This document shows positions 45,505 to 56,238 of a DNA stretch of 64,000 nucleotides, one piece after another. The notes beneath the pieces are model-generated. The model was given only the letters and a program-made list of their open reading frames with translations. It was not told where the DNA came from and did not search any database. The translations under genes were made by a program, and so were the position numbers. This DNA comes from Purpureocillium takamizusanense. Lineage: Eukaryota > Ascomycota > Sordariomycetes > Hypocreales > Ophiocordycipitaceae. The stretch spans positions 2,728,001-2,792,000 of the forward strand of contig NC_063069.1 in NCBI RefSeq assembly GCF_022605165.1, read 5' to 3'. Within the stretch, counting starts at the first letter, position 1, and each line of letters opens with the position of its first letter.

Positions 45505-46905
45505 TCACAGCCTGGTGGCCTTCTCCTTCTCCGCATTATCGTGGGTGCCGGAGCCGACGTTGAATCCCAAGGCCCTCTGAAGACTTCGACGGATTCCCTT
45601 ACCAGTCCGCGAGTCTTCCTCCTTGCTGTCCTTCTCGCGGCCCAGGATGCCGAAGCTCATTCGCCTGGCGCCTTTGATGCCGCTGTCGGTGCCGGCCGTC
45701 GGGGCCCTCTTCTTCTTACGTGTACCGGCGATGGGGTCGGGAGCGGACGGCTTGGGTGGCCATTCTCCGTCACGCTTCCACCCCACCACGCAGGAACGCA
45801 GCATGTCAGACAAATTGACGGGGCATGCGGGCTGGAGGTTGTTAAGAATGACCTTATCATAGAGGCTCATGTAGACGTTTGGAGAGATGGAGGCCCGTAG
45901 CGGGTTGTTCGGGGGCAGCAGTGGCTGGCCGATCGGCAGCAGTGTCTCCACGGGGTACAGCTTGGCGGCCGCCATGTCTGAGACAGACGAGCCCTGTGTT
46001 CGGTGCCTCTTCAATTCCTTGTCGCTGGCATCCTTGGCCACCGACGAGGTATCAGACACGGTGCCAGACCCTTCGACGCTCGTCGCAGCCGCACTAGGGA
46101 CAGAGCTGGGCGGGGATCCAGACATGGAGTGGCGGAAGAAGAATCGTCGAGGTGAGCGCGGAGACGTGGCCGGCGGGCTTGCAGGTTTGCTTCGGACTCT
46201 GACGATCCTCGCGCTGGTCCAGGCATTGCGCCGGGCCTCAAAGCAAGCCAGGCCTTCATTCCACTGCATCTCCTCGCGCAGCGCCCTCCGCCTACGGGCG
46301 CGCTTCTCGAGTGCAGCGGGGGATGTGGTCGATTGAACGGAGTCGGTGCCGTCAAAACGAAGGTGGGCCGACGACGCGGGGGCTTCGTCGTCTGAGAGGT
46401 CAGATGTCCACTCCATGCGAGGGCGATAGTGAACTGCGTCCTCCGATACCACGCTGTACATCGACTTGGCGTCTTCGTCTTCGTCCTCGTCTACCTGGCC
46501 ATCGTCTGAAGGTGGCTGCTCAAGGTCCGAGCCTTGGTCCACCTGATAACCGTCATCATCACGGGTCTCGTCCTGAACCGGAACATGAGCCCCACTGCCG
46601 GCGCCGTCTGTTTGCGTGGCTGTCTGGCCATCACCGCCTTCGTCGAGGCCGCTGCCAGAAGGAACTGCACTGGACGCGTGGGGATGCGGCGGCCACGTGA
46701 ACTGCCAGTCTGTCTTGACCTTGTCTGCCAGGTAGCGTTTAACCGCCTCTTTCTGCTTGGACTTATCCTTGCTCAAGAGATCGGCGTACTCAGGGGCTCC
46801 CCAGTCTGGGGTCGCTGTAGGTGGAGGCGTCGGAAGCTGAGGGTGGTGATGGCGCAGCTTTGCCAAAGGGGAGCGAGGGCCCTTGTAGAAGTCGGAGAAT
46901 ATCAT
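45505..46905 (-). CDS. DUF4050 / Gag1-like fungal protein
   Basis: The core open frame from the ATG at 46905 (MIFSDFYKGPRSPLAKL) gives 466 aa. The conserved parts are the start, the segment WGAPEYADLLSKDKSKQKEAVKRYLADKVKTDW (about residues 35-75), and the late block SPNVYMSLYDKVILNNLQPACPVNLSDML plus SCVVGWKRDGEWPPKP (about 345-395). Between them is an acidic stretch and an Arg-rich helix (EKRARRRRALREEMQWNEGLACFEARRNAW). The C-terminus is basic. From memory this layout fits the fungal DUF4050 family, in which fission yeast Gag1 binds clathrin; I am only fairly sure. The frame stays open upstream and a good acceptor at about 47022 suggests a further 5' exon. Confidence 0.62.
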   Translation of the reverse strand: MIFSDFYKGPRSPLAKLRHHHPQLPTPPPTATPDWGAPEYADLLSKDKSKQKEAVKRYLADKVKTDWQFTWPPHPHASSAVPSGSGLDEGGDGQTATQTDGAGSGAHVPVQDETRDDDGYQVDQGSDLEQPPSDDGQVDEDEDEDAKSMYSVVSEDAVHYRPRMEWTSDLSDDEAPASSAHLRFDGTDSVQSTTSPAALEKRARRRRALREEMQWNEGLACFEARRNAWTSARIVRVRSKPASPPATSPRSPRRFFFRHSMSGSPPSSVPSAAATSVEGSGTVSDTSSVAKDASDKELKRHRTQGSSVSDMAAAKLYPVETLLPIGQPLLPPNNPLRASISPNVYMSLYDKVILNNLQPACPVNLSDMLRSCVVGWKRDGEWPPKPSAPDPIAGTRKKKRAPTAGTDSGIKGARRMSFGILGREKDSKEEDSRTGKGIRRSLQRALGFNVGSGTHDNAEKEKATRL

Positions 46906-47522
46906 GGCTGGCGAGATGGCGTGCCGGTGATGCGAGGGATGATGCGCGTGGACTGTTGCTGGTCCGTCCCGAGCCGCGATTCGCTGAGGCTGCCCGGGAG
47001 CGGGCTCTATGTCCTGGACGGCGTCTGAGGAGGCGAGGTTGTCAGTAAGGATATGAGCACAGATGGGCGGCAGCAACGCATGCGCTTTTACCCAGGCGGT
47101 GTGGTGAGTATGATAGCAGCGCGACAGGGTGAAGTGACGGGACGGGTGCAAAGCCACAGGCAAAGCAGTGTGGCTGTTGGTGAAAGCAGGTACTAGGTCA
47201 GGTGCAATTACTGTGGCAAAGATGAGATGCAGTTTGCGAGGCGTTGACCGCACAACACGCTTTGGCCTTGGCTTGCCCGAGGGGCCTAGTCGGCCTCTTT
47301 GCGGCGCAGAGGTGGTGCCGACCTGCCTGCCGTGTCGCGCGTCTGCAGTGCAGACGGTGCCAGCGCCAACAACAGCGATACGGCTTGATCCGGCTGGCAG
47401 GTGATGAGGAAGGCCTCGAGAGGCACCGGGTGGATGAGCGATGGGCGCGGGAGAGAGCGATGGGGTTAACCCGTTGAGAGAGGGGGGGGGGGGGATAGAT
47501 GGTTGGTGAAGGTGAGGCGGAT

Positions 47523-47554
47523 GGGCAGGCGGGCAGGCGGGCAGGCGGGCAGGC
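47523..47554. repeat. 8-bp minisatellite, GGGCAGGC x4
   Basis: Four perfect tandem copies of an 8-bp unit lie within the proposed long intron of the DUF4050-like gene. A 6-bp GAGACA-type repeat follows near 47866-47897. Confidence 0.85.
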
Positions 47555-48128
47555 GGCGAGCAGGTATACTGTATACTGTACAGCATAGGTGGAAGGTGGA
47601 CGGAGAGAGGCAGGGCGCCAGCTGCCGAGGGTAGGAACGACGGGAGCGCTTGCTCGCTCAAACGGGCTTGGGTAGATGTAAAATGCGAAATGAAATGAGG
47701 AGGCTGCGGTGTGACGGTGCCATGGAAGCTTGCCAGCAAGACCATGTTGCACGCTTCCGTGCTGTGCATGCCCTCTGTACGCACTCTGCGCTCGCTGCAG
47801 CATCAATCAATGCCTCGTGTGCCAAAGCCACCCGTGCAATCCTCAATCAACAAAGGCGCAAAGAGAGACAGAGGCAGAGACAGAGACAGAGACAGAGGGA
47901 GCGTGACGGTGGTGCCGCGCCGGGGTCGTCGTCGCCAATCATGCTGGTCTCTGGCCTCCAGAGCCGGGCCGATGATGCGAGGCCGGCCTGACGGGGAGGA
48001 ATGCACGGCGGCGCGCCGCTGTCGTGATGCGGAACAGCAGGCGTCGATGAAGCAGCGAGGGGAGAAGCAGTAGGGGAGCGAGCCGCAGATGCACACGTTG
48101 AACACGATGGAACAAGACAGGCCCAAAG

Positions 48129-48677
48129 GCACTTACCGTGGCTCTGAGCCGCACCGGGCGGGACGTGTCCCGTCGGCGGCCTATCGCTGCCTTGGTGCAC
48201 GATGTCGCCGGCGGGGCCAGCCGGTGTGTCGTCGACGAGGGGAGCTGCCGCGTGAGGCATGCGAGTACTCCCAGCAGAGGCAGGCAGGGCGTCGTCGTGG
48301 GGTTGTTGGTGGTAGTAGTGGTGGTTGTCGTCGTCGTGGTCGTCGTCGATGGTCGTCCCGCCGCTCGCCGTCGTCGGCTGAAGGAAACTGGCGGCGCCTG
48401 CTTCTCTTGGCCTTTTGCTTGCTGAGCCTGAGGCGGGACCTGGGCCTGGACCCGGACCTGGATCTGTACCTGCCGTCCGTCGACCTCGTCGGGGGTCTCG
48501 CGTGGCGGCGGGGGCAGTGACAGTAGAAGCAGCAGCACCAGCACCAGCAGTGGCCGTTGCAGTGGCGACCTCGGCAGTCAGGTCGACGACGGGCGAGGCG
48601 GCGGCTGCGACATCGTCATATAGTCGTATGGGGCCCGCGTCGTCGTTGGCCGCCAACAAGTCAAAGCCAGCAGCCAT
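48129..48677 (-). CDS. Possible 5' exon of the DUF4050-like gene (or separate small ORF)
   Basis: An open frame from an ATG at 48677 (MAAGFDLLAANDDAGPIRLYDD) runs 183 codons to a strong donor, CACG/GTAAGTG, at 48128. It would join in phase to an acceptor with pyrimidine tract and CTGAC branch-like motif (intron end near 47023, exon from 47022), making G|AC GCC GTC and leading into MIFSDFYKG. The implied intron is about 1.1 kb, very long for a filamentous fungus. The protein part is low-complexity (PGPGPGPGP, polyHis/Asp). It may instead be a 5' leader exon with translation starting at 46905. Confidence 0.3.
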
Positions 48678-48900
48678 TTACTAGCGGCGGCGGGGGTTGG
48701 CAGTGGCGGCGGCAACGGGGTGTGTGTGTGTGTGAGTGTGAGTGAGTGCCAGTTTGAGCGCGTGAGTGTGAGGGTGCGTCTGCGTCTGTGTAGCTGTGTG
48801 ACTGTGCTCTGGCGTTTTTTGCGTTTTGCGTGCGTTACCCTTGTGCGCCCGCCCGCGTGCCATTCGGTCGTTTGTTGGACTCAGCTTGCCAGGTCTACTA

Positions 48901-48955
48901 ATAAGGTAGAGAGGTACTACAGTTAACTATAGGTACCTACTAAGGTACTAAGGTT
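48901..48955. repeat. GGTAC/ACTAAGGTA-rich tract
   Basis: Several closely spaced copies of GGTAC and CTAAGGTA, including AGGTACCT palindromes, in an AT-rich island. A longer tract of the same style lies at about 61604-61700, and isolated copies occur near 24953 and 54503. Confidence 0.6.
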
Positions 48956-51370
48956 TCCAGCAGGGCGACAGGGCTGGGGCCGGATCGGGATTTCGCAGGT
49001 GGGTATTATAGCGGTTCCTGACGTGACACCTGCAGGGCAGTGCCTCGGTGTTGCCCTTTTGCTTTGGCCGTCTGGGCTGTAACTGTAACTGCTGCGCTGC
49101 AGCTAGTACATAGTAACACTCGTCGTGCAAGAGGGCCAGAAAGTTATATTTGCCATGGAACGCAGCCCGCTCCGCAAGGTACCGAACGCGCACACCACCA
49201 CGCCTCCAACGAGATGCAAAAATGCTGGGAGGAAAAAAGCAGCCGGGTTCACTAGCTACATAGCTTAGTAGCTAGCATGTTAGTACGTAGCTGACTTTTT
49301 CTCCCCCCCGGTCTGCTTTCTTCCCTTAGCTCTGCAGGTTGTGCACCCCGCTGCAGTCAGATGCCCGTCGCCGCACGCAGCAGCCAGCCCGTGGGCCCTG
49401 CCGAGTCGGAGGACCCAGCCGGAGAGGTGTGGTGGTGGGCGGGGAGGCGGGAGGGGGGAGGGGGGAGGGGGGGAAGGTGAGCTATGAGACGCTATGCTCG
49501 AAGCGTCCGTTTCTCTACGGAGCACGACGTAGTAACGTTAGTGGGAGGTTGCTTAGGTTGCCTTTTTGCCTTTGCCCAGTTGCCCAGCTCTCGCACGCCC
49601 AGCGCCTTTTGGCGTAGAGTCCTCCCCGTCCGTCTGTTTGTCTGCCTTGCCTCCCTCCCCCTGACAGAAAAGCCAAAAGGAAAGGGGGGCGGAGAGGGTG
49701 AATGCGACATTTCAAGCGCAAAGGACGAGCCGCCGTTGCTGCGTGTATTACTACATGTACAGGTGCCCGCCAGCAGCCAGCCCGTAGTGCAGTGTGGAGT
49801 GATGGGTGGAGCACCGCGGCTGGCAGGACCTGATGTGAGGCCACCACTCACTGATGACTGACTGAAATTGGTGAACAAGCTGGGTGTGGTCGTGTGACTG
49901 CATGAGCCCCCAGCCAGCAACGGCCCTCCACGGCTGTCGTGAACCCCTTCGACTTCTTCTTCCTCCTCCTCCTCCTTCTCCTCCTCCTGCTGCTGCTGCG
50001 TCTGCTGCTCCATCAATGAATCCAGGCGCAGGGCAGGGCAGGGGTAGGGGTCGGGGGTACGTAGTGGGGGAGGGCCTTTCTGTTGGAGTGAGACTCCCGC
50101 GAGAGAGAGGGGGGGGGGGAGGAGAGACAACCTACCTTAGGGCGAGCGAGCGACCCTTTCCCCCGCGTGCGCCACTGATGCAGCGTCAACGACCACTGGT
50201 CAATGGTTTCAATGGCGGCCCGCGGCGGGCGGGCCATCGTGCAGCACCGACAAGTTGCAGCGCCTGCATGGTCCCCCGGTCATTGCGTTGGTAGTTGATG
50301 AGGGGATGGGAAGGTGGGAGGGAAGAGGAGAGAGGTCGCGCACCACCTCGGCTCGTGCTTGCCGGGTGATTCGGGTCCAACTCCAATTACAATCGTGCGG
50401 GGGAACGCATCGCCCGCCCTGCTCAAGCAAGTTGGAGCTGTGAGGTGCCGTGCCGGACGCCAGACATGGCCCGACGGACGACCACGATGATGTCGTCGCG
50501 ACGAGGCCGCGTGACCGCCCGCCTCGCTGGGCGCGTGTGACGCCCTCCGCGCGCCCGCCGTACCGCCCGGACTACCATACCACCCGGCCAAGAGGTGGAC
50601 AAATGACTCCTCACCCTCCTGCTCACCCTACCCAACTCGCCGGAGAGCCGTTACGTATCGTGTGTTGCCCGCCCACCACGCGCGCGAAAACTTGCACTTC
50701 CTCGGAGTGGCCACCACCCCTCTCCCAAGACAGACAACTGCTCCCCGCACGCGCGCCCCCCCGAAGACGCACACATAACACATGGCGGTTCGCGCGCTCA
50801 CTTAGACATGCAGCGGCGTGCGTCATGTCCACACTTTCTTTGGCCTACAGTATCCCGTGCGTATATGTGCTGTAGGTACGGACGTAAGTATGTACGTGCT
50901 GCATCGGCAGTCAGCCCGTGCAGGCGATGCGTGCCTCCGTCTGCCCAACGTAGCGCCGGCGACGGCCGGGCTTCCTTCTCGAGTATACCTCACATGCTGA
51001 GTGCCATTAGTACCTAGCTGCTACTCACGGCAGGTAAACACAGCCAGCATGGCACTCGAGTCTAGTCCAAGACCCGCGCTCCTTGCGCCAGTTCGTTCAG
51101 GCTGTCGTGCGCTACAATGCAGGACGATGCCGTTCGCTTTATGAAAGCATCAAGACGCATGTGATAGACATAGAGCGCCGATGCATTATCAGGCGAATGT
51201 CGGGAATAAACGCCAAGCACAAGTCCGCTGAGCGAAAGGAGCATCTCCACAGAGCACGGCCAGTCTCCCATGGTCATACAAAGGCGTCCTGTTTGTTGCT
51301 GGATTCTAGTCATGGCGAAGAAAAGCCAAGGGAAAAAAGTAATGATACACGCGACAAGGCGGCGACGCGC

Positions 51371-52797
51371 TCAAGCCACCTCCTCCACCATCTTGCCCGA
51401 TTCGAGCCCGCCGCCTTTGGCAAAGACCCGACCCGCCGGCCCGTTGACAATGTCTTCCGGGACGGACACGCTGACGCCGCCCTTGGTGCTGACCCAGCGG
51501 ATGAAGAGGGGGTCCGCCTTGGGCTGGTCGTCCTCGGGCGAGCCCCCGCGCGCGGCGGCCGCGGCGGCCTTGCGGTTGATCTTGGGGGCTTGTTTCTTGA
51601 GGAGCTTGTTGATGGTTTCCATCTGTCGATGCTTGTGAGACGGTATGCCTTGGGGGCCACTGTGCCAGCAGGGGTGGGGGGTTAGTTCGACATGACGTAC
51701 TTTGACTTCCTCAGTTCTCTTCTCGCTAAGGTTACGTCGCCGACGGGCCATTTCCTGTCGACGCATGGAGAGTTCCTCGGCTGTGAAGTGCTTCTTGACC
51801 TGGACCTCTGCATCGGGATTGTCAGTGCTGCTACTAGGCGGTAGTCGTAGGCACGGTGCATCTTACCGTCGGACAGCTTCATGTACTCCTGAGGCTCCTC
51901 CTCGAACCGTGCTCGCTGTCGCTTGGTCATCTTGTTCAGGTCGGGACTGCCGGCCTGGCTCCCATCCTCATCGCTGTCGAGCTCTGCCGCCCGGGGGCGC
52001 CCTTCCCCGGCCTCTTCCTCCTCGACCTCGTCCTCGTCGTCCTCTTCCTCGCCGGCCACCTCAATCTCCTCGCCCTCAGCGTCCTCGTCGTCGTCGGCCA
52101 TTGTCTCGTCTGCGAAGCCCAGCGTCTGGTCGCCGCCATCGCTCTCACCAGGATCGCTGAGCTCCTCGTCGTCATCGTCGTCCTCCTCATCGTCCTCGTC
52201 GGCCACAATCTTGGAGGCGGCCGCCCGGGCGGCGGGACGGGTCGATGACGAGTGCGAGACCCGGATGGTGGGAGCGGTACGAACACCCATGTCTATGTCG
52301 CCGTCTGCGTCCTCACCCTCGGCATCTTCCTCGCCTTCGGCATCGACGTCTTCGCCCTCGGCATCAACTTCCATCTCCTCGCCCTCGGCGTCTTCCTCGA
52401 CGTCATCGTCGTCTTCCTCGGCGTCATCAATCTCGGCTTCCTCCTCCTCTCCCTCGTCATCGTCTGGGCTGGAGTCGATCACATAGTTCTTGCGCCCCCC
52501 GCGATTCCGGGTGCCCGTCACGATTTCGCCGCCCTCAAACTTCTCGGCGCGTCCTCTCGCCGTGCCGCGGGCGGCCTGTCGCGACCTAGATGTCGACGTC
52601 TTCACATTGACGCTGATGTTGGAGTCCTCAGGCGAAGACGGGGCATCGCGCAGCGCGGAGGCGCCCGAGGTGCGGCCAGATCTCCGTGAGGACATGGTGT
52701 TGCGATCAATCTTGTCAGATGCGTCAGCCCATCTGGCGTGCACGGAAATGGACTCATTGGCCCTGGTAGCGGCCGAGCGGCGCGGTCGCGACGCCAT
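51371..52797 (-). CDS. IES2: INO80 chromatin-remodelling complex subunit Ies2 (INO80B, PAPA-1-like)
   Basis: Three exons: 52797-51867, 51807-51701, 51622-51371, GT/AG borders, 429 aa. Residues 1-125 are Ser/Arg-rich, with GGRKNYVIDSSPDDDE around 105. Residues about 115-285 are almost wholly Asp/Glu, with repeated DAEGE units. The conserved PAPA-1-like block begins at MTKRQRARFEEEPQEYMKLSDG (about residue 290) and continues in exon 2 with VKKHFTAEELSMRRQEMARRRRNLSEKR. The last exon (METINKLLKKQAPKINRK...ADPLFIRWVSTKGGVSVSVPE) is the typical Ies2 C-terminal module. Ies2 binds the Rvb1/Rvb2 and Arp5 side of INO80 and is needed for its remodelling activity. It acts in the nucleus. Confidence 0.9.
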
Positions 52798-54819
52798 GCT
52801 GGGAGTTGAAGGCGCAGAGGTACAAGCAAGGTAGGTTCTGGACTGGGGGTCTGCACTGGCAGGCCCAGACCGGAGATGCAGGGAAGAAGGGGGGTGGGCG
52901 GTGGTGGTGAGGCCAGGCCAGGCCCGTCGTCGTTGTAATGCCGCAGCGGCCGCAGCTGCGGTGCGTTTGTCATGCGGGTTAGTTGGGTGGTGGTGGTGAG
53001 ACGAGGTTGAGTTAAGCTCGGGGCGTCGCGTCAGGGTAAGGAAGGGGGCACTTTGGAGCCCTGCTGGTGAGCCCTGACGAGCCCTTGGAAGTGAGGCGGC
53101 GGCGCTGCCGTTGCAGGACCAGACTCAAGATCATTGGTCGCCTTCGACGAGATCCAAGGCAACACGTGTACGGGACAAGTAGATGTTGCACAACCGCAGG
53201 CAGGCAGGCGGTCAAAATGCATCTCCGCCGTCCAACGACGCCCGCCGTCTCATCTCATCTCACCTCATCCCATTCCCCAACACATGCCAACATGACATCC
53301 CATTTGCCCGCGACGACACCCCGTCCGCCCGGCCAAGCCAGACACACAGCGGTCGCCCCAACGGCAGGAACCACGATGCGGCAATGCAATTGAAACGCAC
53401 CGACAGCTGAGCGCGACGACACACCATGACGCCAGCGACCACCCGGGATGGAGGAGGACACCCGGTAGCGGCGGCGAACGTGCGCAAACGGGAAAGCAAC
53501 GCCGCGGCGAGTGCGCGGCAGGAAGGAGCGGAGCGGTGGCTTACCTGTAAGCGGACCGACGACGAGTATATTTTATTCCTCTATCGCGCGATCACCGTGG
53601 CCGGGCTTGCGACGACAACAACGACAAGGGGTGGACGGCAGCGACGGTGGCCGCAGCAGCACGGCGCTGGTCAACCAGGTCGTGTATGGAGTGGATAACG
53701 AGCCACAAGGGGGGGGGGGGGGGGCTGGGCTTGTCTTTGCGGGCGAGGGCACGCTCCAGCAGCTATGACTCCAGCAGCTTTGCCTCACTCTCGTGGCCGG
53801 CACTGTGTCGTGCTGCAGACAGCCTATCCACGAGAGGCAGTTGGGTGTTTGGAACGCCCTCGTCTCCTTTGGGCGCGCGCGCACAATGCGTTAGTAGTCC
53901 ACGGGCGGCGCTGCGCTTGCGTATGTCGGTGAGCGACCGTCGACGGGGTCGGGCGTGAGCCAACAGGCCAGATGTGGGTGCTGGCGGATGCGAGAGACTG
54001 CCGAGGGCCCGGGCAAGCGTTGGACGCTGTGAGAACCGGCGACGATATCAGAGGCTTCAAGATGGGCAGGATGAACACTTTTGGCGAGGCTCACGTCGTT
54101 GGTTTGTCCGTCGCGCGCGGCTGGATTCGGGGTGCCCTTGGGGGTCCACTTTTCCGTTTCAGCGGATTCCGCCGCCCTGGAGCGACTACTAACAGCAGGA
54201 AGGGCGGGCTTGCCAGCCATTGCCTTATAGTACTTGGTTGCACCTCAGCTGCTTGGGGCTACAGCAGCTACTGGCAACTGACGGACACTACAGTTTGCTG
54301 GAGCGTCTCCCGTCCAGTTGATGGCGACGCGGGCATGACGGGCACAAAGAGCCTTGGAGTGACTGGAGCAACGGACTCGCGAACCACGACGTGCACTTCC
54401 GGCTACCAGGGATGGCCGCACAAGGTCTCGACCAGCACGCCGTGGGCATGCTAAGTACGAAGTTCGTAGCATGCAGGCCGGGAGTGACGGTTCGGCCTAG
54501 TTAGGTACTTCGTAGTCGCCAGCAGGGTGCTCAATGCTCCACAGCAGTCCGCCCGCCCGCCTTGGTAGTGACCACTCCACTGGCTGCCTGCCCTCGCCAC
54601 CTGTAAGTACCTGCGTGCGCTGGCGCCCGATCCCCCCCAGATATCCGGCCGGCTCCTGTGCCGAGGCATGTGGACGCCGCCGAACCTTTGCCGCCTTCCA
54701 CCCCGACCCGCCCCCGTTCGTACCAGACTACTACCTCCGGATCCGTTTCCATCTCGCAGGCGCGCGCGCGGAGGCAAGCCAGTCCGACTGATGCTCATGC
54801 TCATCGCCCGCCAGTAGCC
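52798..54819. promoter_or_regulatory. Divergent intergenic region IES2 / PEX14-17
   Basis: About 2.0 kb between divergent start codons. It has a G-run at about 53710-53723 and a GTTAGGTACTTCGTAG element near 54503. Short plus-strand frames (such as 53972-54454) lack codon bias or domains. No other gene is supported. Confidence 0.5.
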
Positions 54820-56029
54820 ATGGCTGACCCCGAAGACCAACAACAACAATCGCCGCCAGCCATCCCGTCATGGCAGCGCGATCGGGACTCCGCCGCCGCC
54901 GCCGACGCCGATGCTACGGGCGGCGGCAGTGACAGCCACCACCAGAACCAGGCGCCGTCGACGAACGCCCGGCCCGATGAGGACCAGTTGCAGGTCGCCC
55001 GCCGGTTTCTCGAGGCCGACGAGGTGAAGACGGCGTCGCGTGACACCAAGGCCGAGTTCCTGAAGTCCAAGGGCATTGGGGATGGCGACATCAGGAAGCT
55101 CCTCGGCGAGCCGACATCATCAGAGGTTGGCGCGCGCCGACTCACGCCCCATAGCCTCACATGCTAATGATTATCTGCTCTGCCAGGACCGCGACGAGGA
55201 CAGCGGCGCATCCCCAGACACCCAGCACACCCAGCAAGAAGCCACCCAAACCCCTTCATCATCATCACTATTATTACCCAGCGCCGGCGACCGCCCACCA
55301 GTCGTCACCTACCCCGAGTTCCTCACCAAGCCGCAGCGCCCCCCACCCCTCGTCACCACCGGCGGCCTCCTCAACACCCTGTATGCCTTCGCCGGGCTCT
55401 CGACCCTCCTCTACGGCACGAGCAAATACGTCGTCGCCCCCATGGTCGAGAGCCTGACCGACGCGCGAACCGACCTCTACGACACCTCGTCTAGGAAGCT
55501 CGACGCCCTCGTCGCCAAGCTCGAGAAGACCGTCTCCGTCATCCCCCCACCCAAGACCCAGGCGGCGGGCGGCGCCGTTTCCGCCGCGGCCGACGACGAT
55601 GCCGACGCGAGTGACGCCGAGGACCCCACCGAGATGTTCCATCGCGACATCGGCACGCAGACCACCTCCCTGCCCGCCAACCCCCTCGCCTCGGCCAAAG
55701 CCAAGGACGGGCAAGGGGTGGAGGAGCCCCCGTCGGCCCGACAGGCCGAGCGCCTTACCACACTGGCTAAAACGCTGTCCGGCATCAAGGACCAGTTCCG
55801 CACCCAGAGCGAGGACATGGATGAGATACGTACCCTGCTCGACGTTTTCCGCGACGACCTCGATGGCATGACGTATGGTGGTCAGACGCAGTTTGTCGGT
55901 GGCTACGACATGTACGGGACGGCCAAAAAGTCTGAGCCTGAGGACGAGATACGCAAAGTGAGAGACAATATTAGGAGGGTCAAGGGCGTATTGCTCAGCA
56001 CGAGGAACTTTCCTGCCTCGACTCGGTGA
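54820..56029 (+). CDS. Pex14/Pex17-type peroxin (Pex33-like)
   Basis: Two exons, 54820-55125 and 55187-56029. The donor is GTTGGC; the intron has a GCTAATGA branch site and CCAG acceptor. The protein is 382 aa. Residues about 48-95 (DEDQLQVARRFLEADEVKTASRDTKAEFLKSKGIGDGDIRKLLGE) form the three-helix Pex14 N-terminal domain that binds PTS receptors. A Ser/Gln-rich linker, then PPVVTYPEFLTKP, then one hydrophobic segment (GGLLNTLYAFAGLSTLLYGTSKYVVAPM, about residues 160-187) follow. The rest is coiled-coil-like (SRKLDALVAKLEKTVSVI; LTTLAKTLSGIKDQFRTQSEDMDEIRTLLDVFRDDLDGM). This layout fits the filamentous-fungal Pex14/17 (Neurospora Pex33) rather than canonical Pex14. It would sit at the peroxisomal import docking site. 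Confidence 0.78.
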
Positions 56030-56238
56030 AAACCACCACTATAATTCTGAAAGGGGTCTGTACGCTAAGCATACGACACGAACATCAACGTTGGTCCGCA
56101 ACCCGGGCCCTTTCTGTACATAGATGCTGTTCAACTTGACCGACCAAGCGCCCGTGGGCCTTAAAGTTCGCACTGACACGCTGCTATTCCACCCTAAAGC
56201 TCGTCCGTGTCCATCTCGAGGTGGCTGAGAGCAGCCCT

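Larger units (their letters stand above)
46906..51370. other. Long interval with possible 5' exon; otherwise gene-free
   Basis: About 4.5 kb. The left part (46906-48677) may belong to the 5' region of the DUF4050-like gene. The rest (48680-51370) holds TG repeats, GGTAC-rich AT tracts and G-runs (47485, 49440-49470, 50110), but no frame with domain or codon support. Confidence 0.5.

Noticed and set aside
47198..47806. 202-codon minus-strand frame upstream of the DUF4050-like gene
   Set aside because: Low-complexity Ser/Pro/Cys sequence inside the proposed intron or leader; no support.
47866..47897. Tandem GAGACA repeats as a possible CRISPR-like array
   Set aside because: The units are only 6 bp, contiguous and without spacers, and the genome is eukaryotic. 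It is a microsatellite.
53972..54454. 160-codon plus-strand frame upstream of the peroxin gene
   Set aside because: Its composition looks random and no family, splice site or codon bias supports it.
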